Assembly: GCF_000306235.2 (NCBI RefSeq)
Contig: NZ_AKWZ02000001.1
Coordinates: 186,001 to 250,000 of the forward strand
Direction of reading: 5' to 3'
DNA: 64,000 bases
Origin: Leptospira fainei serovar Hurstbridge str. BUT 6
GTDB taxonomy: Bacteria > Spirochaetota > Leptospiria > Leptospirales > Leptospiraceae
Shown here: positions 46,901 through 54,748 of the stretch, piece after piece
How positions within the stretch are numbered: position 1 is the stretch's first letter
How the letters are laid out: the number at the start of each line of letters is the position of its first letter
Made by a program: the position numbers and the translations under genes
Notes under the pieces: model-generated
What the model saw: the letters and a program-made list of their open reading frames with translations, nothing else
Told to the model about the DNA's origin: nothing
Database searches by the model: none

Positions 46901-47140
46901 TCTTCGGTAATTGCCAGAAAAGTGGGCGAACTCAACAAAGCAGTCGAGTTAGGAGAAAGACTAAGACTTAGAGATCCGGAACATTTAAATAATCTAATCA
47001 GTCTCTCGAGAGTTTATATGACTTTGAAGAATTACGGAAGAAGCAAAATCTTACTCTCAGCTGCTCTGAAAATCAATCCCGAGTCGGAGATGGCTTTAAA
47101 ACTATCGAACGCATTAAGCAAGATTACACCCAACTCTTAG
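43994..47140 (+). CDS. Membrane sensor with HAMP, SpoIIE-type phosphatase and TPR repeats (paralog)
   Basis: 1048 aa from ATG 43994; an in-frame TTG at 43979 is possible. It has the same layout as the protein at 18380-21562 and aligns throughout: multi-pass N-terminus with VYHRLIVIPS and GSHYWDFESHGF, extracytoplasmic domain (about 270-500), membrane segment, HAMP (VEDEVGFIARSFNRMARSIQ), SpoIIE domain (EIGGDLNVS, DAMGKSMQGAGGA, VGSDGRDDI) and C-terminal TPR-like helices (about 885-1045). It probably acts by dephosphorylating a partner-switching protein encoded elsewhere. It is transcribed in line with, and 244 nt after, the AraC gene, with no obvious terminator. Confidence 0.9.
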   Translation: MDLFQCNFYFFGSALASSFGLFVSQFFLSLKERTRPALHLGLFSFFFFLFHLGYVIGFSSSAEWTVYHRLIVIPSSMVIFIEIFTFFFYFPEPKGVKIGNTIRIILYTIASFFGVYYIYSSLNAPKAYNIGSHYWDFESHGFYKWFSLFILLMTLFFIIAGIWRAFVSKGKERRAVIYFLIGFCVVGVLPGIMNSLSRDGSVSRASYQQTTDLSLVIGLFLIVILYANVTKERTTILSRITAITMATCLLTLQLVGYFVLNGYDDSFDQIRNQEIKAIVNEGETPDGLIYLTSYTPKSDKFDFPYKKEIASLNTRTEFEMRFTHLRILLCNLGNLKGKERWKKSQSILEEAPPEFFVYKAGIKEFLASKKESAVSDSEMASFFNLLTDRFGVIRSKYLHLPNKADKSSVLNLLKDKDPSILAGLSTLKRSLENESFDADGKASEKILLPISPMIEPGKRIYRILKSNHEGNETNTFTVSYMYKRPDNDSLFEIGFQYGMLRNFNHSPSLIFVYSLIAVVLVVSIGFRYFFRLALVIPLNEVVDGLQAINAGDLNYRLQPRVEDEVGFIARSFNRMARSIQAGRKRLDRYAKELEHKVKERTIELENTLSEVRELKRLQDGDFFLTSLLIKPLGSNKSESKDVKVDFFLEQKKKFTFKNREDEIGGDLNVSNNIQLNGHPYVVFLNGDAMGKSMQGAGGALVLGAVLESIVERTKNVESVRSKSPERWLKDTFIELHKVFESFEGSMLVSCMMGLIDETTGSLLYINAEHPRAVLYKDEKAGFIGEKFNCRKLGTTGIEGNIRIETFQLSPGDSIIVGSDGRDDILIGNASDGNRIINDDEELFLKMVEEGEGNLNSIYEAILREGELIDDISMIRLSYKGSVLLDHSVDEDYSNRVKELLSAAKKAENEENLVDAIAILEKIEALDPRVPRVKKKLIKLFLKNGKYDQAARYAEDYLQLRPIDNEILFISSVIARKVGELNKAVELGERLRLRDPEHLNNLISLSRVYMTLKNYGRSKILLSAALKINPESEMALKLSNALSKITPNS

Positions 47141-47324
47141 AAAAAAGTTTTCACGGTATTCAAGAACGATTTCTTCTAAAAAATAGTCGATCCACCTTTC
47201 CGCCAAAAGGACCGAAAAATCTCGGCTTTGCGATAAAAAAGAAAGAAAAATTGTCAATAAATTTATTTAACGTTGATAAAAATGTACTGCTCAATTGTTA
47301 TGATTCCAGATGGAGGAGAAACCG

Positions 47325-47903
47325 TTGTACAGAAATTACGCAACCCTATTGCTTTCGTTGATTCTGCTTTCCGATTGCAATAAAGCGGACAGACTCTCGT
47401 TAGACTCTTCGAGCGCCACAGGTCTTTTCTTGGATCAAGTTTTATCCGGCTTGACCTATGCTACCCAAAGCACTCAATCCATTAACGATTCATGGACTTG
47501 CCCCTCTTTGACGAATTGCCAGAATGTTTATGATACCCAATTCGTATTAACGGATGTCTTAACGATAACGATCTCGGCCGTGACCGGAGCTTCCGTTCTA
47601 CGGTTATCCGTCTATGGTCCGGGAAGCGCGTTGAACGGGACGAATTTACTAAACGGTAGTGTCAATGATAGGACCTGCCCATCCCCTCCCACGAATGCAA
47701 ACCAGAACGTCGGTGATTCAATCTCCACTACGATTTCTACCTTAGGTGTTTATCGAATAGCCGTAGGTAGAGACTGGGGATCGAGTGCAGGTTCAAGCGG
47801 CAATTATACGTTAAAGGTGAATACGACGAAAAGCAGTATGACGAGTCTAGTTAAGACTGTTACGAATACGGTAACCCTTTCGTCCGGAATGCAATGCCCT
47901 TAA
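47325..47903 (+). CDS. Lipoprotein with pre-peptidase-like beta domain
   Basis: About 192 aa. I place the start at TTG 47325, because GGAGGAG sits 7 nt before it and the resulting signal peptide MYRNYATLLLSLILLSDC is a clean lipoprotein signal. The in-frame ATG at 47310 would place that box inside the gene. The mature protein is Ser/Thr/Asn-rich and beta-stranded (VLTITISAVTGASVLRLSVY, then GVYRIAVGRDWGSSAGSSGN), like PPC-type domains of exported proteins, with several paired cysteines. Role unknown; surface or periplasmic. Confidence 0.75.
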   Translation: MYRNYATLLLSLILLSDCNKADRLSLDSSSATGLFLDQVLSGLTYATQSTQSINDSWTCPSLTNCQNVYDTQFVLTDVLTITISAVTGASVLRLSVYGPGSALNGTNLLNGSVNDRTCPSPPTNANQNVGDSISTTISTLGVYRIAVGRDWGSSAGSSGNYTLKVNTTKSSMTSLVKTVTNTVTLSSGMQCP

Positions 47904-47936
47904 CAAGTTCGTTTTGAAAACACGGAAATACGTTCT

Positions 47937-50264
47937 TTATTCCATTCCGAGTTGTCGCATCTGATATTGCAATTTTCCCCTCGAAATTTTTAGAAGACGC
48001 GCAGCTTCTGATTTGTTTCCGGCGCATTGGTTTAATGCCGCTTCTATTAATCTTCTAGAATACATCGAAACGAGCGGTTCAAAACCGGCAATATATGCGC
48101 TATTAGTCACCGGCGTTAAGGATGTGTTTTCCATTTTAGAATTCTTTAATTCCATTATTTCTGAAGGGAGGTCCGTAACATTAATCGTATCTCCTTTAAA
48201 GTGGACCAGCGTGCGAATAATACAATTTTCCAATTCTCGAATATTCCCCGGCCATGAAAATTGTAAAAACAAGTCCATCACTTCTTCGCTGATTGAAGGC
48301 TTTTCGATTTCCATCTGTTTAGAATAATTTTCCAAGAATCGATTCACTAAAAATGGAATATCGGACCGTCTCTCCCGTAAGGGAGGTATGCCGATTTCAA
48401 AAACATTAATGCGATAGTACAAATCTTCCCTAAACGTTCCCTTAGAAGCCATTTCCTTCAGATTTCTATGGGTCGCAAAAATAATTCGACACTCCGCGTT
48501 TAATTCGGTTCTACCTCCGACATTCTTATATTTTCGTTCCTGCAAAAGTCTCAATATTTTCGGCTGAATTTCAAGAGGCATCTCCCCAATTTCATCAAAA
48601 AATAATGTTCCTCCTTTAGCCTCGGTGACTAAACCCGCATAATCCGATTTCGCGTCCGTGAAAGCGCCTTTCGAATGGCCAAAAATTTGACTTTCCCAAA
48701 GATTCACAGGCACTGCCGCACAATTGATCGGGACAAACGGTTGATCGCTTCCTCTTCCAAGTTCGTGAATGAAAGCGGCGATTATCTCCTTTCCCGTTCC
48801 GGTTTCTCCGGTTATCAAAACAGGCTGCTCTTTGTTGGCAATTCGCTCCACCCGGTCCACGACTGCCTGCATACTCCTACTCGCATAAATAAGCGTCTTA
48901 TTAACGAGATTTCTTTCTTGCGGAACCGCGTCATAAATCGAATCTCTCTCCAAAATCGTCCTTTCAAGGTTGGAAGTATACTGCTGTAATTCTTGGCGAG
49001 CTTCTCTCATCGTGTTAACCATCGAGTTGAAAGCTTTCGTAAGAAGACCGATTTCATCCCGATTACGCACTTCGACCTGAACGGTTAATTCTCCCCCTTC
49101 GACTCGGTCGACTCCCTGCAATAATTCGGAGAGCGGGTTGAGAATGGAGATTTTCATGAATATCAGAAAACCGACGATTAAAACGAACAGGCTCGCTATT
49201 AAGCGAATAGCCCAGTCCAGAATATAACGATGTATAAAATTACGATAGGACTCATAGCTGAATCCGACTTCGACTTTTGCCGTTTCATTTCGATAAACGA
49301 CGATCGGCTTTCCGTCTTTGGAAATAAAATATGACCGGAACCCGACGGTCACGTAAGGATGGTCGGAGGAAATTCCGTTCTTTGGATTCTCTAAAATGTC
49401 GGATATGAAAATAACGTTCTTTGAAGCGGACAGGGATTTCAAATCGGCCAAACGGGCGAATTGAAGACTATCATATTCGTTTTCAATAGAATGACTCAAT
49501 CCTCCTAACATTACCTGCGAAACGGAAAGAGCCATCGCAAGAACGATGGTAAGAATGCGGACTACCAAAGACGTCTGGAGATTTCCGTAACTGACGAAAA
49601 AAACATGAAACACAAAAAAGCCGGCGATAACCGAAATTACAAAAACGTTTACGAATACATAGGCATCTACTTGTCCCAAGCGAAAGAGTGTTAGAAAAAC
49701 AGTAGGAACGATAAAGGTAAGGAAAAATGCGAAAAGGATTCCGATAAGCGCGATTCTTTTCTGTCCTTGGTTCCGCAGAATTTGTATGACTGCGACTATA
49801 ACGATTCCGAAAGAAAGTAGCAACGAATAGAATGCGACGATTCGACCTTGAAACGTAGCCGTTAAATCCCAATAGTGCCCGTTAAAGTGAAACGTTTTAC
49901 TTTCTTGTCTTGTTTCCCAATAGAACCAAACGGACACCGCAAAACTAATCAGAAGTTCGATTTGAAAAATAATATTCGAATTCTTTGTGAAAATCTTAGA
50001 CGGGAATTTGAAAAAAAAACCCTGAAAAAAAACGGCTGCAAAAAGAGACGCAGTCACCGAAATCCATCGATGCTGCGCCCCTCTCGGATCCAATTCGATT
50101 GAAGCATAGACGCAAGCCGAATATAAGAAAACTAAACATCCGAAAGAGATCGTTAGTTCTTTTATCCCCGAAATTTTATTTCTTACTTCGAGGCAATATA
50201 ACACGCCAAGCAAACAAAGCAATACTGCTATTAAAAATGAAAGAGTCAGAAATTGCAGGTACAT
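47937..50264 (-). CDS. Membrane-bound sigma-54-dependent transcription activator
   Basis: 775 aa. N-terminal multi-pass region (about 1-235) with QHRWISVTAS and GHYWDLTATF, the motifs seen in the SpoIIE sensors of this window; a short extracytoplasmic part; a membrane segment; HAMP (about 365-420). A sigma-54 AAA+ domain follows (about 455-690): Walker A GETGTGKE, GAFTDA in place of the usual GAFTGA loop, Walker B LFFDEIGEMP, and PLRERRSDIPFLVNRFL. It ends with a Fis-type HTH (NKSEAARLLKISRGKLQYQM). It would sense a signal at the membrane and activate sigma-54 promoters directly. Confidence 0.9.
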   Translation of the reverse strand: MYLQFLTLSFLIAVLLCLLGVLYCLEVRNKISGIKELTISFGCLVFLYSACVYASIELDPRGAQHRWISVTASLFAAVFFQGFFFKFPSKIFTKNSNIIFQIELLISFAVSVWFYWETRQESKTFHFNGHYWDLTATFQGRIVAFYSLLLSFGIVIVAVIQILRNQGQKRIALIGILFAFFLTFIVPTVFLTLFRLGQVDAYVFVNVFVISVIAGFFVFHVFFVSYGNLQTSLVVRILTIVLAMALSVSQVMLGGLSHSIENEYDSLQFARLADLKSLSASKNVIFISDILENPKNGISSDHPYVTVGFRSYFISKDGKPIVVYRNETAKVEVGFSYESYRNFIHRYILDWAIRLIASLFVLIVGFLIFMKISILNPLSELLQGVDRVEGGELTVQVEVRNRDEIGLLTKAFNSMVNTMREARQELQQYTSNLERTILERDSIYDAVPQERNLVNKTLIYASRSMQAVVDRVERIANKEQPVLITGETGTGKEIIAAFIHELGRGSDQPFVPINCAAVPVNLWESQIFGHSKGAFTDAKSDYAGLVTEAKGGTLFFDEIGEMPLEIQPKILRLLQERKYKNVGGRTELNAECRIIFATHRNLKEMASKGTFREDLYYRINVFEIGIPPLRERRSDIPFLVNRFLENYSKQMEIEKPSISEEVMDLFLQFSWPGNIRELENCIIRTLVHFKGDTINVTDLPSEIMELKNSKMENTSLTPVTNSAYIAGFEPLVSMYSRRLIEAALNQCAGNKSEAARLLKISRGKLQYQMRQLGME

Positions 50265-50347
50265 GAAAAAAGAGTTTTCAAGTTAGCATTCTTTCTAAGA
50301 AGATCAAGCAGCAATTTTCGAAAGTCCGAATCTCAAGTGTAAATATT

Positions 50348-51397
50348 TCAATCTTTTCCTTTTTTGGAAAAGTATGCATCTAATCTTTCACGAATATTCA
50401 TTCTTATATCCAGGTAAAAAAGTCCGTAGTCGGCGATGTGATAATTTTTTTTATTCCCTCTTCGAGACTCGTACTCGGGATTAGATGGCAGATCGACTTG
50501 CAGCATTTCTTCCTGACATTTGGTCCCGACGTAATTTCGATCCACATGAGAGAATCCGATTCCAACCGCTCCTTTGTGAAATTCTTTCGAGGTTTCCGGG
50601 CTGTTCTGGATCCAATTCACCGGATTAACGCAAATCCCTCCGACATATCGCTCCGCAGCAAGTGCAAAGTCGCTTAGCTGCGAACCCCATTTTTTCGAGT
50701 TCCAACTTACGTAGCAACCGATGTCTTTTGAGTCCTTGCATATTTTTAAATTGGAGAAATCCGAAGAATGGATCGCCCAACCTGGAAGGTATGCTGCAAC
50801 AAAATTTGGAAGCTTTCTCTTATCCAGATATTCCTTTAAGACGGAAATTAGCATCATAGATCCTTGGCTATGACCGGCGATAAAGAACGGCCTTCCTTGA
50901 TTATAGTGCTTTAAATAATACTCGAATGCGTTTAACACATCTTTTCTTGCAATCGAGAATGCCCGCTCGCCGCTTCCACTTTGGTCGACGAAAGAATAAA
51001 GCACCGCCTGCCTATACCGGGGAGCATAAATTCTTGCCGATTCGTTAAATACCGAGGCCTGCAATTTCAACGGCGAAATCCCATAAACGATTAAACTGCT
51101 ACCGATCTCCGCATTCCAACCTTCTCCTTTGATGAAAGTAGTGGGATGAACGAAAAAAACATCCGCCTTCGCTTGATCCTGTAAGTTTTTAAATTCCGGA
51201 GAATTCGGAACCTCGTCCGAATCGTCCTTTATTGTCGGAAGCGCTGCCCAAGATTCCTGCTTGGAATAATCCGGAGATGAAGGAACTTTATTTTCTTGGA
51301 ATGCACCGGACGGCTTAATCCAATATAAGAATAGGGATGTACAATTAGTGAAAAGCAGGCTACACATCAGTAATTGTAAATATAAAGTATTTTTCAT
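50348..51397 (-). CDS. DUF3089 alpha/beta-hydrolase-like lipoprotein
   Basis: 349 aa. Signal peptide with lipobox LFTNC (Cys19). DVFFVHPTTFIKGEGWNAEI, the nucleophile elbow FFIAGHSQGSMML and YLPGWAI match DUF3089, a lipase/esterase-like family; a C-terminal His (GFSHVDRNYVG) may complete the triad. It would be anchored in the outer membrane or periplasm. ATG 51397 is 13 nt from AGGAG, a long spacing. A 25-bp inverted repeat lies 19-43 nt upstream. Confidence 0.85.
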   Translation of the reverse strand: MKNTLYLQLLMCSLLFTNCTSLFLYWIKPSGAFQENKVPSSPDYSKQESWAALPTIKDDSDEVPNSPEFKNLQDQAKADVFFVHPTTFIKGEGWNAEIGSSLIVYGISPLKLQASVFNESARIYAPRYRQAVLYSFVDQSGSGERAFSIARKDVLNAFEYYLKHYNQGRPFFIAGHSQGSMMLISVLKEYLDKRKLPNFVAAYLPGWAIHSSDFSNLKICKDSKDIGCYVSWNSKKWGSQLSDFALAAERYVGGICVNPVNWIQNSPETSKEFHKGAVGIGFSHVDRNYVGTKCQEEMLQVDLPSNPEYESRRGNKKNYHIADYGLFYLDIRMNIRERLDAYFSKKGKD

Positions 51398-51756
51398 ACT
51401 ATCAATGTTCTCCTATACCGAAAGTAAATTACTCTCGGTAAGTTTTTATACGGAGTGAATTGCAATAAGTATGCCATATAATCGAGATATTCCGTACGTT
51501 CGAATCCTTGCATTCATCCCGTTTCGCGATTTTCAATCGATCCAGCCTGATTGATTTCGATCAGATCTGGTTTTCAATCGATTAAAACCGGACGGCAATG
51601 TGAGGCCGAAAATCTGAAACCCGCTTTCCGTTTATTATTCTGCGTCAGCATTTAATACAATTGTTATATTAAATAGATTTTTTATTCGGCATGATACTTG
51701 CTCTGATGCTGGTAAACCCAGGCTATCGAAAACATAGGACTGGTGAGGATGAAAAA
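51398..51756. other. Divergent promoter region
   Basis: 359 nt between two exported hydrolase genes. It contains an inverted repeat at 51416-51440 and a perfect direct repeat TTTTCAATCGAT at 51530-51541 and 51571-51582. AT-rich DNA precedes the plus-strand gene. Confidence 0.55.
51416..51440. promoter_or_regulatory. Inverted repeat upstream of the DUF3089 gene
   Basis: TACCGAAAGTA and TACTCTCGGTA are arms of an 11-bp inverted repeat (one mismatch) with a 3-nt centre. The same 11-mer TACCGAAAGTA occurs in a palindrome at 62228-62256. It may be a repressor operator. Confidence 0.5.
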
Positions 51757-52587
51757 ATGTTGAAGAGAATAACTCTGTTATTGCCTCTGTTAGTAGGCAG
51801 TTTCTTTTTTACAGGAACGAACGAACTGGATGCGGCTCGATGTCAAACCAGCGGTTTTTTATTAAAAACAACCACTTGTACTTACTCGAGCATGTTACTT
51901 GAAGCGTTACCCGGTACGTTTCGCAATGTTAAATACCAAGTACCTGAAGGAACTCCACCAGCAGGCGGTTGGCCTGTGGTTATTGTATACCAAGGTTCCT
52001 TTTTTCCGGTAGAATTCACTAGAACCGAAGGAACTCCTTTCGGCGGATATTATGAATTACAAGTTATCGAACGAATGCTAAATAACGGATTTGCTGTTAT
52101 TGCTCCCGATGCCGCAGCGGATTTGTTTTGGGAAACTAATCTTCCTGGATTTTCGATAGCTTACGAACTGTCAGGCGACTACCGATATTTAACTAATTTG
52201 TTCGCTGCAATCCGAAAAGGAACATTCGGCCCCATCAATCCCAATAAGAAATTTGCTACGGGAGTATCTAGCGGAGGGTACAATACAAGCAGAATGGCAG
52301 TCTCTTTCCCAGGAGAATTTAAGGCTTTAGCGATACAGTCGGGATCTTATGCGACCTGCGGCGGCCCTTTATGTATAGTGCCTACATTACCGGCAAATCA
52401 TCCTCCAACATATTTTCTTCATGGTTGGCTGGATATAGTAGTTCCATGGTGGACGATGGATTTATATTACGAAAAACTTCGCTCTCAAGGAATCCCTACC
52501 GGTCTGTATACGGACTATTTCGCCGGACACGGCTGGTTCTCGGCCTCCCCCGACAAAATTTACGCCTGGTTTAACCAGTATCGTTAA
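51757..52587 (+). CDS. Secreted polyhydroxyalkanoate-depolymerase-like esterase
   Basis: 276 aa from ATG 51757, preceded by GAGGATGAAAAA. Signal peptide MLKRITLLLPLLVGSFFF, cleavage probably near LDAARC. An alpha/beta hydrolase fold with a GWPVVIVYQGSFFP oxyanion strand, nucleophile in KFATGVSSGGYNTSRMA, Asp in HGWLDIVVPW and His in AGHGWF resembles extracellular PHB/PHA depolymerases and LpqC-type esterases. Six cysteines fit an exported, disulfide-bonded enzyme. It probably hydrolyses polyesters or lipids outside the cytoplasm. Confidence 0.8.
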   Translation: MLKRITLLLPLLVGSFFFTGTNELDAARCQTSGFLLKTTTCTYSSMLLEALPGTFRNVKYQVPEGTPPAGGWPVVIVYQGSFFPVEFTRTEGTPFGGYYELQVIERMLNNGFAVIAPDAAADLFWETNLPGFSIAYELSGDYRYLTNLFAAIRKGTFGPINPNKKFATGVSSGGYNTSRMAVSFPGEFKALAIQSGSYATCGGPLCIVPTLPANHPPTYFLHGWLDIVVPWWTMDLYYEKLRSQGIPTGLYTDYFAGHGWFSASPDKIYAWFNQYR

Positions 52588-52600
52588 TACATTTCGGAAA

Positions 52601-52632
52601 AGCCCGGCATACAATCGTGTCGGGCTCTTTCA
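52601..52632 (+). terminator. Hairpin terminator
   Basis: AGCCCGGCA pairs with TGTCGGGCT (9 bp with one G-T pair) and is followed by CTTTC, just after the depolymerase-like gene. The T run is short, so read-through into the next gene is possible. Confidence 0.6.
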
Positions 52633-52653
52633 AATCGCCTCTTGAGGATAATC

Positions 52654-53241
52654 ATGAAATTCTTTACCAAAACGAATCCGTTATTCGCAGTCTTCCTTCT
52701 TCCGCTCTTACCTCTGATACTTTCCATAATACTGCTCTCCCAGAAACCGCAATCATCTCTTTCTACGGAAAACGAAGCGGAAGAAGTTGAGCTTAGCTCA
52801 TCAATCCCGAACGAACCTGAACCGGCAAAAGCGAATAATAGCGACTTATTTAGCTCGGATAAAGTTTCAGAACTGGCTAAAACGACTTTGGTAAAAATTC
52901 CTTTTACCCATCTTTCTCTAAGCGGAATGTGGGATAATTTGGAAGATAATATCTTCAAGCCTGATTCGAACCCGACTCGCATCGAAGCGATAAGATCCTT
53001 TCATGAAAAGTTAGATTACCTTGAAGGAAAGGAAAAATCCATCGGATTAACCGTCTTCGAGCAGGATGAATTCATTTCTCTTCAATTGAAGAAAAAAAAG
53101 GACCTTCGAGAGGTCCTAAAAAAATCTTACGAACAGTTTAAAGAAGGGCTTTCCGAAGAGCAAAAAAAAGACTTTAATTTGCAGTTGCAATCGATCGACG
53201 ATTCAATCTTAAAACTCTCGAATAAAGCTTCACGAAAATAA
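52654..53241 (+). CDS. Membrane-anchored hypothetical protein
   Basis: 195 aa from ATG 52654, with TGAGGATAATC just upstream. One N-terminal membrane anchor (about 10-30), an acidic low-complexity linker (ENEAEEVELSSS), then a helical, charged C-terminal domain. Its position right after an exported esterase and its anchor-plus-helical build recall lipase foldases (Lif), but the foldase motif was not found and the protein is short. No family was recognised. Confidence 0.65.
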   Translation: MKFFTKTNPLFAVFLLPLLPLILSIILLSQKPQSSLSTENEAEEVELSSSIPNEPEPAKANNSDLFSSDKVSELAKTTLVKIPFTHLSLSGMWDNLEDNIFKPDSNPTRIEAIRSFHEKLDYLEGKEKSIGLTVFEQDEFISLQLKKKKDLREVLKKSYEQFKEGLSEEQKKDFNLQLQSIDDSILKLSNKASRK

Positions 53242-53326
53242 TAATCCTGCACGTCGATAAGCAAGCGAGTCGGCCATTGCACAAATTCCGTCGAATTGTA
53301 AATCAATGAACCCTATAAGCATTTTT

Positions 53327-54409
53327 CTAAAACGATGCCGTGAATACCGGGCCGATTGCCCAACCTCTATTAAATGATAGTAATATTTCCGGTTCCGCAT
53401 ACAGATATGTCGCCATAATCCCCGCATTCGGATGAAAGAAGAACGCGAGTGTCGCCGAGACATTCCAAGCTCCTTGAGTGAAGTTTCTCCTAGCATTGAT
53501 CGTAAGACTTAGGAATTTCTTGTAATCGAAGAAGAATACCATTCCCACGCTCCGCCCTTGCCTCTGAATCGGAATCATTGAATCAACGATGCTAGCGGAA
53601 CCGGTTCCTTGGCCGTACCAAGCGTCCTGCAGAGCTCCCGGATTTTGCGGATACCCGTTTTGCTGAGCTTGTATCGCGCCTGCCGTCGTCCTTACATTAA
53701 TATGATAATAGTTTCCCGCGTATTGGAAATAGGGCGTAATATTCCAACTTTGGATAGGTAATTTTATCCTTAGCCCCGCTTTTCCTATATCCGAATTGTA
53801 TCCGTCATCTGCGTCGATGACCGGAAACGATTCATAAAAACTGTTTCCTCCGGTTGTACCGACTACGTTGCGTACTTTATAATATGCTCCAAATGCACCG
53901 TAAGCGACGCCAACCATCGGTTGAACATATTGACTAAATTTAAAATAATAGTCTAAACTTGTGGAATAAATATTTCCACCCGCATGCCCTTCCGCAATAT
54001 TCACGCCGACAGGCGGCTTATTCAAAGGCGAGAAATTTACGTCGACTCTTGCGTAGGCTGCTTGAAAGACGAGCTGATCACTCAGTATCATAAACTGAAA
54101 TCCTTTTTGAGGACCGTAACCGTTCAATCCCAAATCCAATGATCCTGATTGTGTTAGGCCGGTCGCGCTTCCTAAGGATGGAATTTCTCTCTGCCCGTTA
54201 ATCGGGTTAACATAATTAAAAGGAAGCTTAGTCTGCAATTGCAAGTCGAACTGACCGGCCATCGCACCCAAAAGAATTCTCCATTTTTTATTTTTCTCGT
54301 CCGTAGCAGGGGTCGATTCCTCTGCCAAGATCGGCAATCCGGTCAGCGCAAACAATCCTAAAATGATTATAAACCGCATTAAATTTTCTTTAACTTTTTC
54401 TCGCATCAT
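53327..54409 (-). CDS. Outer-membrane beta-barrel protein
   Basis: 360 aa with a signal peptide (about 1-29, ending near ILAEES) and alternating-hydrophobic strands throughout. It ends in Phe, as outer-membrane barrels do, with a C-terminal strand NRGWAIGPVFTASF. The strand PMVGVAYGAFGAYYKVRNVV is typical of small channel or autotransporter-like barrels. AGGAG lies five bases before ATG 54409. Substrate unknown; it may serve with the neighbouring exported esterases. Confidence 0.8.
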   Translation of the reverse strand: MMREKVKENLMRFIIILGLFALTGLPILAEESTPATDEKNKKWRILLGAMAGQFDLQLQTKLPFNYVNPINGQREIPSLGSATGLTQSGSLDLGLNGYGPQKGFQFMILSDQLVFQAAYARVDVNFSPLNKPPVGVNIAEGHAGGNIYSTSLDYYFKFSQYVQPMVGVAYGAFGAYYKVRNVVGTTGGNSFYESFPVIDADDGYNSDIGKAGLRIKLPIQSWNITPYFQYAGNYYHINVRTTAGAIQAQQNGYPQNPGALQDAWYGQGTGSASIVDSMIPIQRQGRSVGMVFFFDYKKFLSLTINARRNFTQGAWNVSATLAFFFHPNAGIMATYLYAEPEILLSFNRGWAIGPVFTASF

Positions 54410-54748
54410 ACTTCTCCTCGATCTATTTTTCAGAATGCCCGTATACGTTGCTAAAGCATAAGGGAGTCACCCTCCTTAAGCATGTTCCGTGCCATGCGAA
54501 AATTATTGAGAAGAGCTTCTAAACCGAGTCGAATAAGCTTAATAATATATTTCTGATCGTATTCGATTGAAATTGATCGATCATTTTTTTACGAATCGAT
54601 TGAAACCAATCAGATCGATACGGATTTGAGAATCCATCGAGTGTAGAAAGGGAATTGGAGCTTGAATTAGCGGTATATCCGAATCAGATCCATCTTTTTT
54701 AAAACGTTCGTATTGGTACATTTCCTGCAAAAGTAATCGCAGGACTTT
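54410..54748. other. Divergent promoter region
   Basis: 339 nt between the barrel gene and the SpoIIE gene. It holds TCGATTGAAA at 54563-54572 and 54596-54605, the reverse complement of the repeat seen at 51530-51582. No gene was found. Confidence 0.5.
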
